A stretch of 64,000 nucleotides of DNA from positions 124,001-188,000 of the forward strand of contig NZ_BLTJ01000002.1 of assembly GCF_013282095.1 (NCBI RefSeq). The letters run 5' to 3'. Positions within the stretch are counted from its first letter, which is position 1; each line of letters begins with the position of its first letter. The translations under genes were made by a program, and so were the position numbers. Origin of the DNA: Enterocloster alcoholdehydrogenati (GTDB taxonomy: Bacteria > Bacillota > Clostridia > Lachnospirales > Lachnospiraceae). Below the pieces are notes generated by a model. The model saw only the letters and a list, made by a program, of their open reading frames with translations. It was not told where the DNA came from and did not search any database. Shown here one piece after another: positions 27,128 through 34,246 of the stretch.

Positions 27128-27754
27128 ATGACCCATATCGTTTATGTAAAGTTCAGCCAGATCACGGAGCTGACCCATAAGGATGTGCTTTTAAAAGACG
27201 TGGCTCAGGTCTACTGCAAGGATAAGAACATCCAGAACAAATGCAGTGTATGCAAGGTGATGACGGTGCGGCAGGAAGAAAAACACCGCTATGTTGCAAA
27301 CTCCCTGGATATCGTACGACGGCTGGAGGCCCTGGATCCGGGGATTCAGGTAACTTCCATGGGAGAGGAGGATTTTATTATCGCCTACAAGCCTCCGGCC
27401 CCTCCTTCCTATTTATGGCAATGGGCCAAAACCGGCTGCGTCTGCGCCATCTCCTTTTTCGGAGCCGCCTTTGCTATCATGACCTTTAACAACGATGTAA
27501 GCGTTACTCAGGTGTTCAGCGAGGTGTACCGGCTGGTGATGGGATATGAGGCAGAAGGGGCTACTGTCCTGGAAGCCAGCTACTCCATTGGCCTTGCATT
27601 GGGGATCGTAGTATTTTTCAATCATATTTCTTCCAAACGCTTAAACACCGATCCCACGCCCTTAGAGGTGGAAATGCGTCTCTATGAAGAAAACATCTGC
27701 AAAACCCTTATTGACAACTCGGAGCGGAAGGAGAATAAGATCGATGTTTCTTAA
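27128..27754 (+). CDS. spoVAA: Stage V sporulation protein AA
   Basis: 208 residues from ATG 27128, placed by AGGGGG seven bases upstream; an ATG at 27122 is too close to it. The N-terminal about 95 residues form a soluble alpha/beta domain (IVYVKFSQITELTHKDVLLKD, then VVRRLEALDP-like segment), followed by two membrane helices, one in TGCVCAISFFGAAFAIMTFNN. SpoVA proteins move dipicolinic acid in forespore formation and germination. Overlaps spoVAB by 11 bases. Confidence 0.88.
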   Translation: MTHIVYVKFSQITELTHKDVLLKDVAQVYCKDKNIQNKCSVCKVMTVRQEEKHRYVANSLDIVRRLEALDPGIQVTSMGEEDFIIAYKPPAPPSYLWQWAKTGCVCAISFFGAAFAIMTFNNDVSVTQVFSEVYRLVMGYEAEGATVLEASYSIGLALGIVVFFNHISSKRLNTDPTPLEVEMRLYEENICKTLIDNSERKENKIDVS

Positions 27755-28178
27755 GACTGTCTTTCTCATCTTCTTCGGGCTCTGTGCCGGAGGCGTCATC
27801 GCAGCAGGCGTCTACGCCTTTCTGGCGATCATCGGCGTTTTCGTCCGTCTTATGGGCCGTACCGGAACCAAAAATAAGGTCCTCCTCTACGAAAGCTTCA
27901 TCATGGCCGGCGGGATCCTTGGAAATTGCTTTGATCTCTATGAATTTTCCCTTCCCCTGGGCCGTGTTGCCGGAGCTGTCTTTTTGGGTATTGCCGGCCT
28001 TTCGGTAGGTGTCTTTGTGGGCTGCCTGGCAATGTCTCTGGCTGAAACCTTAAAAGCCCTGCCCACCCTCAGCCGCCGGATCGGCCTGGCCGTAGGGCTT
28101 CCATATCTGATTTTCGGAATTGCGGCGGGAAAACTGGCCGGATCGCTGCTCTACTTTTTAAATGGCATGGCTGAATAG
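27744..28178 (+). CDS. spoVAB: Stage V sporulation protein AB
   Basis: 144 residues from ATG 27744, with GAAGGAG before it. Four hydrophobic helices and family-typical segments GGVIAAGVYAFLAIIGVFVR and AGKLAGSLLYFL. Part of the dipicolinic acid channel set in the spore inner membrane. Translationally coupled to spoVAA by overlap. Confidence 0.87.
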   Translation: MFLKTVFLIFFGLCAGGVIAAGVYAFLAIIGVFVRLMGRTGTKNKVLLYESFIMAGGILGNCFDLYEFSLPLGRVAGAVFLGIAGLSVGVFVGCLAMSLAETLKALPTLSRRIGLAVGLPYLIFGIAAGKLAGSLLYFLNGMAE

Positions 28179-28202
28179 TTACAATTTTAAAGGAGATCCA
28201 TC

Positions 28203-28658
28203 ATGGAAATCGATAAAAAACAATATGAAGAATATGTAAAAACCATTACACCGGTTCACGCCCTGTGGCCTGCCATGGCAAAAGCCTTTCTCACCGGCGG
28301 CCTGATCTGCACTTTAGGGCAGTTTATCACAAACTGGCTGATGAACAGCCGCGGCCTGGAGCAGGAGGCGGCAGGGGCCTGGACTTCTTTGACGCTGATC
28401 TTCTTGAGCGTCCTCTTTACAGGTCTTAATATCTACCCTAAGCTTGTCACCTTCGGCGGCGCAGGAGCCCTTGTCCCCATCACCGGCTTTGCCAATTCCG
28501 TAGTAGCGCCGGCCATCGAATTTCACGCCGAAGGCGAGGTATTTGGAGTAGGCTGCAAGATTTTTACCATCGCCGGCCCGGTGATCCTGTACGGAGTGCT
28601 GGCAAGCTGGGCCATGGGGGTTCTTTACTGGTTCGGCCGTATAATGGGAATCCTATAG
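28203..28658 (+). CDS. spoVAC: Stage V sporulation protein AC
   Basis: 151 residues, AAAGGAG before the ATG. N-terminal KKQYEEYVKTITPVHALWPAMAKAF and Gly-rich FGGAGALVPITGFANSVV are the SpoVAC hallmarks; in Bacillus SpoVAC is a mechanosensitive channel that releases dipicolinic acid. Last gene of this unit: no spoVAD or spoVAE follows, which is unusual, because the convergent sigF gene comes next. Confidence 0.93.
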   Translation: MEIDKKQYEEYVKTITPVHALWPAMAKAFLTGGLICTLGQFITNWLMNSRGLEQEAAGAWTSLTLIFLSVLFTGLNIYPKLVTFGGAGALVPITGFANSVVAPAIEFHAEGEVFGVGCKIFTIAGPVILYGVLASWAMGVLYWFGRIMGIL

Positions 28659-28664
28659 AACATC

Positions 28665-28694
28665 AAAAAACGCGCCCTTCAGACGCGTTTTTTT
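28665..28694. terminator. Bidirectional terminator shared by spoVAC and sigF
   Basis: AAAAAACGCG, a 9-base loop, then CGCGTTTTTTT. It overlaps the last four codons and stop of sigF (28679), so both convergent operons end here. Confidence 0.75.
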
Positions 28695-29431
28695 CTGCCT
28701 TTCCCATTCCCCCCTTCTTCATACTGTCTGCGCATCTCCTTTAAAATCCGCTTTTCCAGCCGGGATACCTGAACCTGAGATATATGAAGCGCTTCAGCCA
28801 CCTGGGTCTGGGTCTGACTGCCAAAATACCTCCGAAGAATGATCTCCTTATGCTGCTCGGACAGCCCATCCATCAGTTCCTTTAAAACCATACGGTTTAA
28901 AAGCTCCTCGTGACCGTCCCTTTCCTCCTCTATCCGGTCCATTAAAAGCAATTCCTTTTCTCCGCCATTTCTAAGAGGCTTATAAAGCGATTCTACCTCT
29001 GCTCCTGCTTCTAAGGAAGCTGCCACCTCCTCGCTGCTTGCCCCTATTTTCCCGGCAATCTCCTCAATGGTAGGCTCCCTTCCCAGCTTTCCTGTTAACT
29101 CCTCCCTGGCGCTTCTGGCCTTAAAGCCCAGTTCCTTGACCGAACGGCTTACCTTGATCATGCCGTCATCCCGCAGAAAACGCCGGATCTCCCCTGCAAT
29201 CATCGGCACGGCGTAGGTGGAAAATTTCACGTCAAACGCTGTATCGAACTTGTCAATAGCCTTCATCAGGCCAATGCTCCCAATCTGAAACAGATCCTCC
29301 AGTTCGTACCCTCTGCCTGCATATCTGCGGACGATGCTCCACACCAGTCCTGTATTCTCCGTTACCAGCCTGTCTCTGGCCGCTTTATCTCCCTGGTGAG
29401 CCATTTGAATCTGCCGGATGATCTCTTCCAT
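28679..29431 (-). CDS. sigF: Sporulation sigma factor F
   Basis: About 250 residues from ATG 29431 (AGGTGA five bases before); a GTG at 29440 overlapping the spoIIAB stop is the alternative. Region 2 has YELEDLFQIGSIGLMKAIDKFD and FSTYAVPMIAGEIRRFLRDD; region 4 has LHISQVQVSRLEKRIL. Sequence alone could be sigma-F or sigma-G, but its place after spoIIAA and spoIIAB identifies the forespore sigma factor F. Confidence 0.93.
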   Translation of the reverse strand: MEEIIRQIQMAHQGDKAARDRLVTENTGLVWSIVRRYAGRGYELEDLFQIGSIGLMKAIDKFDTAFDVKFSTYAVPMIAGEIRRFLRDDGMIKVSRSVKELGFKARSAREELTGKLGREPTIEEIAGKIGASSEEVAASLEAGAEVESLYKPLRNGGEKELLLMDRIEEERDGHEELLNRMVLKELMDGLSEQHKEIILRRYFGSQTQTQVAEALHISQVQVSRLEKRILKEMRRQYEEGGNGKGRKKRV

Positions 29432-29436
29432 AAGCG

Positions 29437-29871
29437 TCACCTGCCAATGTATTTCTTCATGGTGACTGCCGTTCCTCTGCCAGGCTCCGACTTTACTTCT
29501 ACCTGATCCATAAATGCCTCCATAAAGGAGAAGCCCATTCCCGACCGGTCTCCAGACCGGTCTGTGGTATACATGGGCTCCATGGCCTTTTCTATATCCT
29601 GGATCCCCACTCCCTGATCCGTTATGCGCACCGTCAGACAGCGGTCCTTCCGGTCAGCCGTAAGTTCCATCCAAACGGTTCCTTCCCCTTCTTTATACCC
29701 GTGGATAACGGCATTGGTCACTGCCTCGGAAACCGCCGTTTTTACATCATCCGTCTCCTCTATGGTGGGATCCAGCCGGCTCATGAATACGGCTGCCACC
29801 ACTCTGGCAAACTCCTCGTTGTCCGATCGGCTCTCCATTTCCAGTCTGATATGCTCCCTTGCATCCTCCAT
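29437..29871 (-). CDS. spoIIAB: Anti-sigma-F factor, serine kinase
   Basis: 144 residues from ATG 29871 (GGAGGACAGG upstream), matching the family length; a longer frame is not supported. GHKL ATPase fold: AVSEAVTNAVIHG (N box), DQGVGI (G1) and GMGFSFM (G2). It holds sigma-F inactive in the predivisional cell and mother cell, and phosphorylates SpoIIAA. Near-contiguous with sigF (5 bases apart). Confidence 0.95.
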   Translation of the reverse strand: MEDAREHIRLEMESRSDNEEFARVVAAVFMSRLDPTIEETDDVKTAVSEAVTNAVIHGYKEGEGTVWMELTADRKDRCLTVRITDQGVGIQDIEKAMEPMYTTDRSGDRSGMGFSFMEAFMDQVEVKSEPGRGTAVTMKKYIGR

Positions 29872-29915
29872 TTTCCCTGTCCTCCATCTCCGTTTTAGCA
29901 AAATGCTCCCGCTTC

Positions 29916-30266
29916 TTAAATGCTCCCGTCTCCAAAGGCTTCTTCCCTGCTGGCATAGCCTTTCAACAGGCCGCAGATCCCGCTCATTTTCAGAATCCGC
30001 ATCACTCTGGCGCCGGCCCCATAGTAGCATACGCTCCCCCGGCTGGCCGCCATCTCCTTATACCGGCTTAACAGCACACCAATGCCGGAAGAATCCATAA
30101 ACTCTGTCTTTCCAAAGTCAAAGAGAATTCTTCTTACAAAATTTTCCTCCAGCATCAGGTCTGTATCTGTTTTCAGACGCCGGCAGTTGTGATGATCCAG
30201 TTCCTTAGGCATATGGATCACCAGTGTGTCCCCAAAGGCTTCATATGTAATATTTGCTGACTCCAT
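29916..30266 (-). CDS. spoIIAA: Anti-anti-sigma factor of sigma-F
   Basis: 116 residues from ATG 30266, just after GGAGGGAGGAGAAGGG. STAS fold with the phosphorylated Ser in EFMDSSGIGVL (about residue 58). Dephosphorylated by SpoIIE, it frees sigma-F from SpoIIAB in the forespore. First gene of the spoIIA operon; the promoter must lie in the 60 bases before it, or transcription passes the upstream terminator. Confidence 0.95.
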   Translation of the reverse strand: MESANITYEAFGDTLVIHMPKELDHHNCRRLKTDTDLMLEENFVRRILFDFGKTEFMDSSGIGVLLSRYKEMAASRGSVCYYGAGARVMRILKMSGICGLLKGYASREEAFGDGSI

Positions 30267-30319
30267 TCCCTTCTCCTCCCTCCTGCTCCATTCTAGGCCT
30301 TTTGCCTGTCTGCGCAAAA

Positions 30320-30362
30320 AACGGCAGAAGATGGATTTGCATATCCCTTTCTTCTGCCGTAA
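30320..30362 (-). terminator. Terminator between the TPR protein gene and spoIIAA
   Basis: CGGCAGAAGA / TCTTCTGCCG (10 perfect pairs, 30322-30331 and 30350-30359) followed by a T run on the minus strand. Ends the folC unit before spoIIAA starts. Confidence 0.85.
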
Positions 30363-30380
30363 AAATAGCTGTGTGCCCCT

Positions 30381-31685
30381 TTAGTATCCTCTGGCGTTCC
30401 TTGCCCGCTGAGCATACTCAGAATCCCCGTGCTCGCCTACTACCTTATCAAACATTGCATTGGCGTTCTCCGTATCTCCTGCATCCTGATACAGACGTCC
30501 CGCATAGAACATGGCCTCAGGATTATCCGGGTGGATCTTTAAGCTTGCAAGAAAATACTCCAGAGCCTGTGTTTTGTCTCCGCCGTTCCAAAGCTGCAGT
30601 CCCCGGTCAATCAGAGTCTGATAAACGGTTCCTGACATCTCCTGACGGATGTTCGTTACAATGCCCTGGATATTCGCATCCTCGATGAGGTCAAAGCTGG
30701 CGTCTGCAAAGGTCTTGGCCGCTGACACCATATCCCCGGTGCGATAGTCCTGCAGCACCCAGATCAGGCTCTGATACTGGGCAATCACACTGGTATTGCC
30801 CGTAGTCAGGGTATCCAGCTGCTTCTGCACTTCCTCCATCTGGGACTTGATATCCTCATTCTGCTCCATCAGCGTATCATTTTCCTGATTGGCGCTGTTA
30901 AGCTTCTGCATATATCCTGTCAGTTCATCATCTCTCTGCCGGTTGAGGCTGCTCTCTCTGGCCGGAAGAACCAGCACATAAAACGCCGCCAGACCCAGGA
31001 TAAGACCCAGGATAACGTGAAGTACCGTAGAAAGCCCCGTAGACTCCTTATAGGTATTAGGGATGATTACATCGTCATCTTCCATCTGCCGGTGAGAAAA
31101 CGCCTTGACCATCCGCCGCTTTTCCGCTTCTGCCCGCCCTGTATTCTGCTTTACCAGAGACATATAGTAAAGAGCCTTGGAGTTGCTCTTATCGATCTGG
31201 AGGATCTTATAAAGAGACCTCCCCGCTTTGTTATAGTCCTCCCGGCGCATATACAGCAGGGCTAAAAGCAGATGAGCCTTGATAAAATGAGGCTTGGCTG
31301 AAACAACCCTTGCAAGCTGCACCGCCGCCAGATCGTCGCTGCCGTTCTGGGCGTGCCACAGCGCCTGATTAAAAGTCTTGACCGCCTGACTCTCCGCCTC
31401 CAGCTGTCCCGGCTTTCTCTGGATCAGATCCAGATAGTGATCCGCCAGATTGTTCTCCGGCTGCAGGTTCATGCTGATTACCCACTGTACCAGAGCATCG
31501 GCCACTTCGCCGTTTTCATAATAGATCAGCCCCAGAAGGTTTCTGGCGTCTGTCTGGTATTTGCAGAAATGAAGGCTTTTTTTCAGGCACTGGGCCGCGC
31601 CGGACAGATCCCGGATCTTCGCCTTTTCCAGTCCCAGATTGTAATAGCTGTTGGCGATCTGCCTGTTCTTTGCCGCAATATCCAT
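30381..31685 (-). CDS. Membrane-anchored TPR protein with coiled coil
   Basis: 434 residues from ATG 31685, overlapping the preceding stop by one base (TGATG). About six N-terminal tetratricopeptide-like repeats (residues 10-190), a charged linker, one membrane helix (about 225-245, VILGLILGLAAFYVLVLPA), a coiled coil (about 255-300, MEQNEDIKSQMEEVQKQL) and C-terminal TPRs with GDKTQALEYFLASLKIHPDN. The shape suggests a scaffold with TPR domains on both sides of a membrane-spanning helix, or one side if the helix is a hairpin. Client unknown. Third in the folC operon. Confidence 0.78.
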   Translation of the reverse strand: MDIAAKNRQIANSYYNLGLEKAKIRDLSGAAQCLKKSLHFCKYQTDARNLLGLIYYENGEVADALVQWVISMNLQPENNLADHYLDLIQRKPGQLEAESQAVKTFNQALWHAQNGSDDLAAVQLARVVSAKPHFIKAHLLLALLYMRREDYNKAGRSLYKILQIDKSNSKALYYMSLVKQNTGRAEAEKRRMVKAFSHRQMEDDDVIIPNTYKESTGLSTVLHVILGLILGLAAFYVLVLPARESSLNRQRDDELTGYMQKLNSANQENDTLMEQNEDIKSQMEEVQKQLDTLTTGNTSVIAQYQSLIWVLQDYRTGDMVSAAKTFADASFDLIEDANIQGIVTNIRQEMSGTVYQTLIDRGLQLWNGGDKTQALEYFLASLKIHPDNPEAMFYAGRLYQDAGDTENANAMFDKVVGEHGDSEYAQRARNARGY

Positions 31686-31831
31686 CACGTTCTCTTCCCG
31701 TCTCTTTCCCGGATCAGTTCCATCATAATATCTGTCATATCCGTAAGATCACTCTTTACAATGGCGTCCTCCACAGCCTCTACATCAAGGCTTGGCTTAA
31801 AACGCTGGATCTCTTCTTCAAAATCGATCAT
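31685..31831 (-). CDS. 48-residue acidic protein between folC and the TPR gene
   Basis: From ATG 31831, overlapping the folC stop by four bases (ATGA), to TGA 31685. The peptide (MIDFEEEIQRFKPSLDVEAV...) is predicted helical and acidic with no membrane segment. The ATGA and TGATG overlaps on both sides imply translational coupling with folC and the TPR gene, so it is probably real. Family not recognised; it may be a TPR partner. Confidence 0.72.
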   Translation of the reverse strand: MIDFEEEIQRFKPSLDVEAVEDAIVKSDLTDMTDIMMELIRERDGKRT

Positions 31832-33129
31832 GTATCCTCTCTCCTTTCCATTTCTGCAAGCTGCGCTTTCAGCTCCCCAACCATATACAGGGAACCGACG
31901 CAGAACAGAAGTTCTTCTCCTGCCTGTTTTTTCATCCCGCAAAGAGCTTCTTTTACCCCCTGGAAGGCGGCCACGGGGCAGTCTGCCTTGTCAGAAAATA
32001 CCTCTGCCAGCGCCTCCGCCTCCACGCCTCTGCTGCTGTGGATATGTACCACGCCGATCCCGGACCAGCGGATCCTGCTGCACAATAGCTCTGCCATGGA
32101 TCTGTAATCCTTGTCCGACACCGCCCCAAACAGAAGGAACCCCTTCTTTTTCCTGCGCTTCATCAGCGCCTGGGCCGCCTGGATAAAAGCCTCGATCCCC
32201 CCTGGATTATGAGCTCCGTCCAGATAAAGGTTTTCTCCGGCCCGCTCCATCCGCCCGGCCCAGCGGGCCTTGCCGATGCCTTCAATCAGCTGGGATTCTG
32301 TAACCTGTATGGAGGGCCGCCCTACTGCCTGAACGGTTCTGATTGCCAGCATGGCATTTTCCGTCTGATAAGGCGCCTCAAAGGGGATAAAAAACCTGAG
32401 CCCTTCTGGGGTTCTTGTCCAGATTCCCTCCGTTTCCTCCTCTTCCATGGTAAAATCGCCCGTTCCCACCGGAAAGGCTTCTGCAGCCATCCTGAGAGCC
32501 CTGGCTTTAATTACCTCTGACGCCTCCTTCACCGTGTCATCATAGATCACAGGCACGCCCGATTTGATGATGCCGGCCTTTTCCCCGGCGATGTCCTTTA
32601 GGGTATCTCCAAGATACATGGTATGGTCCAGACTGATGGAAGTGATCACACAGGCCAGAGGCTTCTCCAGCACATTGGTGGCGTCAAGCCTTCCTCCCAG
32701 GCCCGTTTCTATGATCATCAGATCCATTCCTTCCTGTGCAAAAAGCGTCATTGCCATATAAAAAAGAAATTCAAAATAGCTGGGATGAGAGAAGCCCTTC
32801 TCCTTCATCCGCTCCACCGCTTTAAGCACTTTCTCAAAGGCAGCCTGTACCATTTCCCTGTCTGCCCTCTCTCCATTGATCAGAAACCGCTCTCTCACTG
32901 ATTCCAGATGGGGAGAAACAAAGGTTCCCACACGAAAGCCGGCCTGTCGGTAAACGGAAGTAAGAAACGCGCATACCGATCCTTTTCCATTGGTTCCTGC
33001 CACATGAATAGCCGGCGTCTCCCGGTCCGGATTACCCAGTTGGTCAAGAAATCCCCTCACTTCTGTAAGAGAATGTTTCTCTCTGGTCCACATAGGGATA
33101 TGTTCCAGATATTCCTCTGCCTGTATCAT
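31828..33129 (-). CDS. folC: Folylpolyglutamate synthase / dihydrofolate synthase
   Basis: 433 residues, GGAGG before the ATG. Mur-ligase fold: P-loop HVAGTNGKGSVCAFL, SPHLESVRERF, the carbamylated-Lys region and DGAHNPGG. Adds glutamate residues to folates. First gene of the operon with a good promoter 28 bases upstream. Confidence 0.95.
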   Translation of the reverse strand: MIQAEEYLEHIPMWTREKHSLTEVRGFLDQLGNPDRETPAIHVAGTNGKGSVCAFLTSVYRQAGFRVGTFVSPHLESVRERFLINGERADREMVQAAFEKVLKAVERMKEKGFSHPSYFEFLFYMAMTLFAQEGMDLMIIETGLGGRLDATNVLEKPLACVITSISLDHTMYLGDTLKDIAGEKAGIIKSGVPVIYDDTVKEASEVIKARALRMAAEAFPVGTGDFTMEEEETEGIWTRTPEGLRFFIPFEAPYQTENAMLAIRTVQAVGRPSIQVTESQLIEGIGKARWAGRMERAGENLYLDGAHNPGGIEAFIQAAQALMKRRKKKGFLLFGAVSDKDYRSMAELLCSRIRWSGIGVVHIHSSRGVEAEALAEVFSDKADCPVAAFQGVKEALCGMKKQAGEELLFCVGSLYMVGELKAQLAEMERREDT

Positions 33130-33156
33130 GGTCTCTTCCTCCTGCCTGTTCCCTCT

Positions 33157-33185
33157 ATTTTAAATGATTTTCCCCAAAGTTTCAA
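33157..33185 (-). promoter_or_regulatory. Promoter of the folC operon
   Basis: TTGAAA (33180-33185), 17 bases, TAAAAT (33157-33162) on the minus strand, 28 bases before the folC start. Confidence 0.6.
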
Positions 33186-33237
33186 CACCATGTTCTCGTC
33201 CCCTTTTTTCAGGAAACGACGTTTTTCCCCTTCTCTG

Positions 33238-33834
33238 TCAGCCGGCAAACGCCGATATGAGGACCGGAACCGCAAAGGAACAGATCATTCCATTTAAAAC
33301 CGACAAAACAACGGTCTCCTCATTGGTGTATTTAAGCATCACCGGCAGTGTGGTATCCTCGCTGGTGGCTCCCGCAGGAGCGATGCAGGTCAGATCATTG
33401 AGCTTTATGGAAATAAAAGGAATAATGAAAAACGAGGCGATCTCTCTCATCAGATTGCTCATAAAGGCGATGCTGCCAAGTCTGGCTCCTCCCAGCTCGC
33501 TGATAGCTGCGCCGGCCAGGCTGTACCATCCCATGCCGCTTGCGATGGCAGCTCCCTGCCCTATAGGAATCCGGGTGAGAAGGGAGCAGAGAATACCGCC
33601 TGCAACGGATCCGGCTATAATCCCTGCGGGGATAATAAATATCTTAATATGATATTCCCGTATTTTGCTTACGATCCCGCGGTGCATTCCGATGCTCACG
33701 CCCACGGAAAACATAAGCACATATAAAACCCCGTCTGTATTCTTAAGGAGAAAGGAGAACAGAGGGTTTTCCATCCCGAGGATCCCGTAAAGCAGGCCTG
33801 CCGCCAGCGATATTGCCGTACATAAAACGATCAT
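33238..33834 (-). CDS. LysO-family lysine exporter, C-terminal part
   Basis: 198 residues. Matches the C-terminal two-thirds of LysO (DUF340): the segment LMFSVGVSIGMHRGIV, then GMGWYSLAGAAISELGGARLGSIAFMSNLMRE and the CIAPAGATSEDTTLPVM motif. Several membrane helices. Escherichia coli LysO is one protein of about 300 residues; here the family is split into two genes overlapping by four bases (ATGA), so the parts are probably co-translated. Exports lysine or analogues such as thialysine by homology. Confidence 0.85.
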   Translation of the reverse strand: MIVLCTAISLAAGLLYGILGMENPLFSFLLKNTDGVLYVLMFSVGVSIGMHRGIVSKIREYHIKIFIIPAGIIAGSVAGGILCSLLTRIPIGQGAAIASGMGWYSLAGAAISELGGARLGSIAFMSNLMREIASFFIIPFISIKLNDLTCIAPAGATSEDTTLPVMLKYTNEETVVLSVLNGMICSFAVPVLISAFAG

Positions 33835-34121
33835 TGTTCTGTCCCCTTACGTTTCTTTTTTCTGTCCATAAAACGTCTTGTAAGAATATACACAAAACCG
33901 ATGGAAAAAATGGTTGGGATGGCAAAAAAGAGGAAACTGTATCCTCCCAGAGCCAGAAACTCTTTAAGAAAATTCTCCTGCTGTCCCAGCTTGCCGCCCA
34001 TTGCAAAAATCAGGACAAAGGTACAGAGCAGAGAAAGCCGCTCATTTGCCCTTTTTATCCGGCCGGATATAAAAAACCGGCCTGCCAGTATCCCCACGCA
34101 CATTGCGATTAAAATATCCAC
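33831..34121 (-). CDS. LysO-family lysine exporter, N-terminal part
   Basis: 96 residues with three hydrophobic helices matching the N-terminal third of LysO (GRFFISGRIKRAN, FAMGGKLGQQENFLKEFLALGGYSFLFF), then a basic tail. The 4-base ATGA overlap with the downstream gene suggests a natural split rather than an error. Confidence 0.75.
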   Translation of the reverse strand: MDILIAMCVGILAGRFFISGRIKRANERLSLLCTFVLIFAMGGKLGQQENFLKEFLALGGYSFLFFAIPTIFSIGFVYILTRRFMDRKKKRKGTEQ

Positions 34122-34164
34122 AGCCTAACTCCTTTTCTTCTGCCCGTCTTAACGCAAACCGCAC

Positions 34165-34203
34165 AAAAGGGGCCGCCGCAGTTTCTTATCCTGCAGCAGC
34201 CCC
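34165..34203 (-). terminator. Terminator of valS
   Basis: GGGGC(T)GC(T)GCAG / CTGC(G)GC(G)GCCCC hairpin with TTTT after it on the minus strand, about 50 bases after the valS stop at 34247. Confidence 0.7.
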
Positions 34204-34246
34204 ACCGCTGCGCCCGATTCCGGACGGCAGCCCTGTACGGGTTTTC

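Noticed and set aside
30267-30330. Sigma-H promoter before spoIIAA
   Set aside because: A GAAT box is present but no matching AGGA-type -35 at the right distance could be found.
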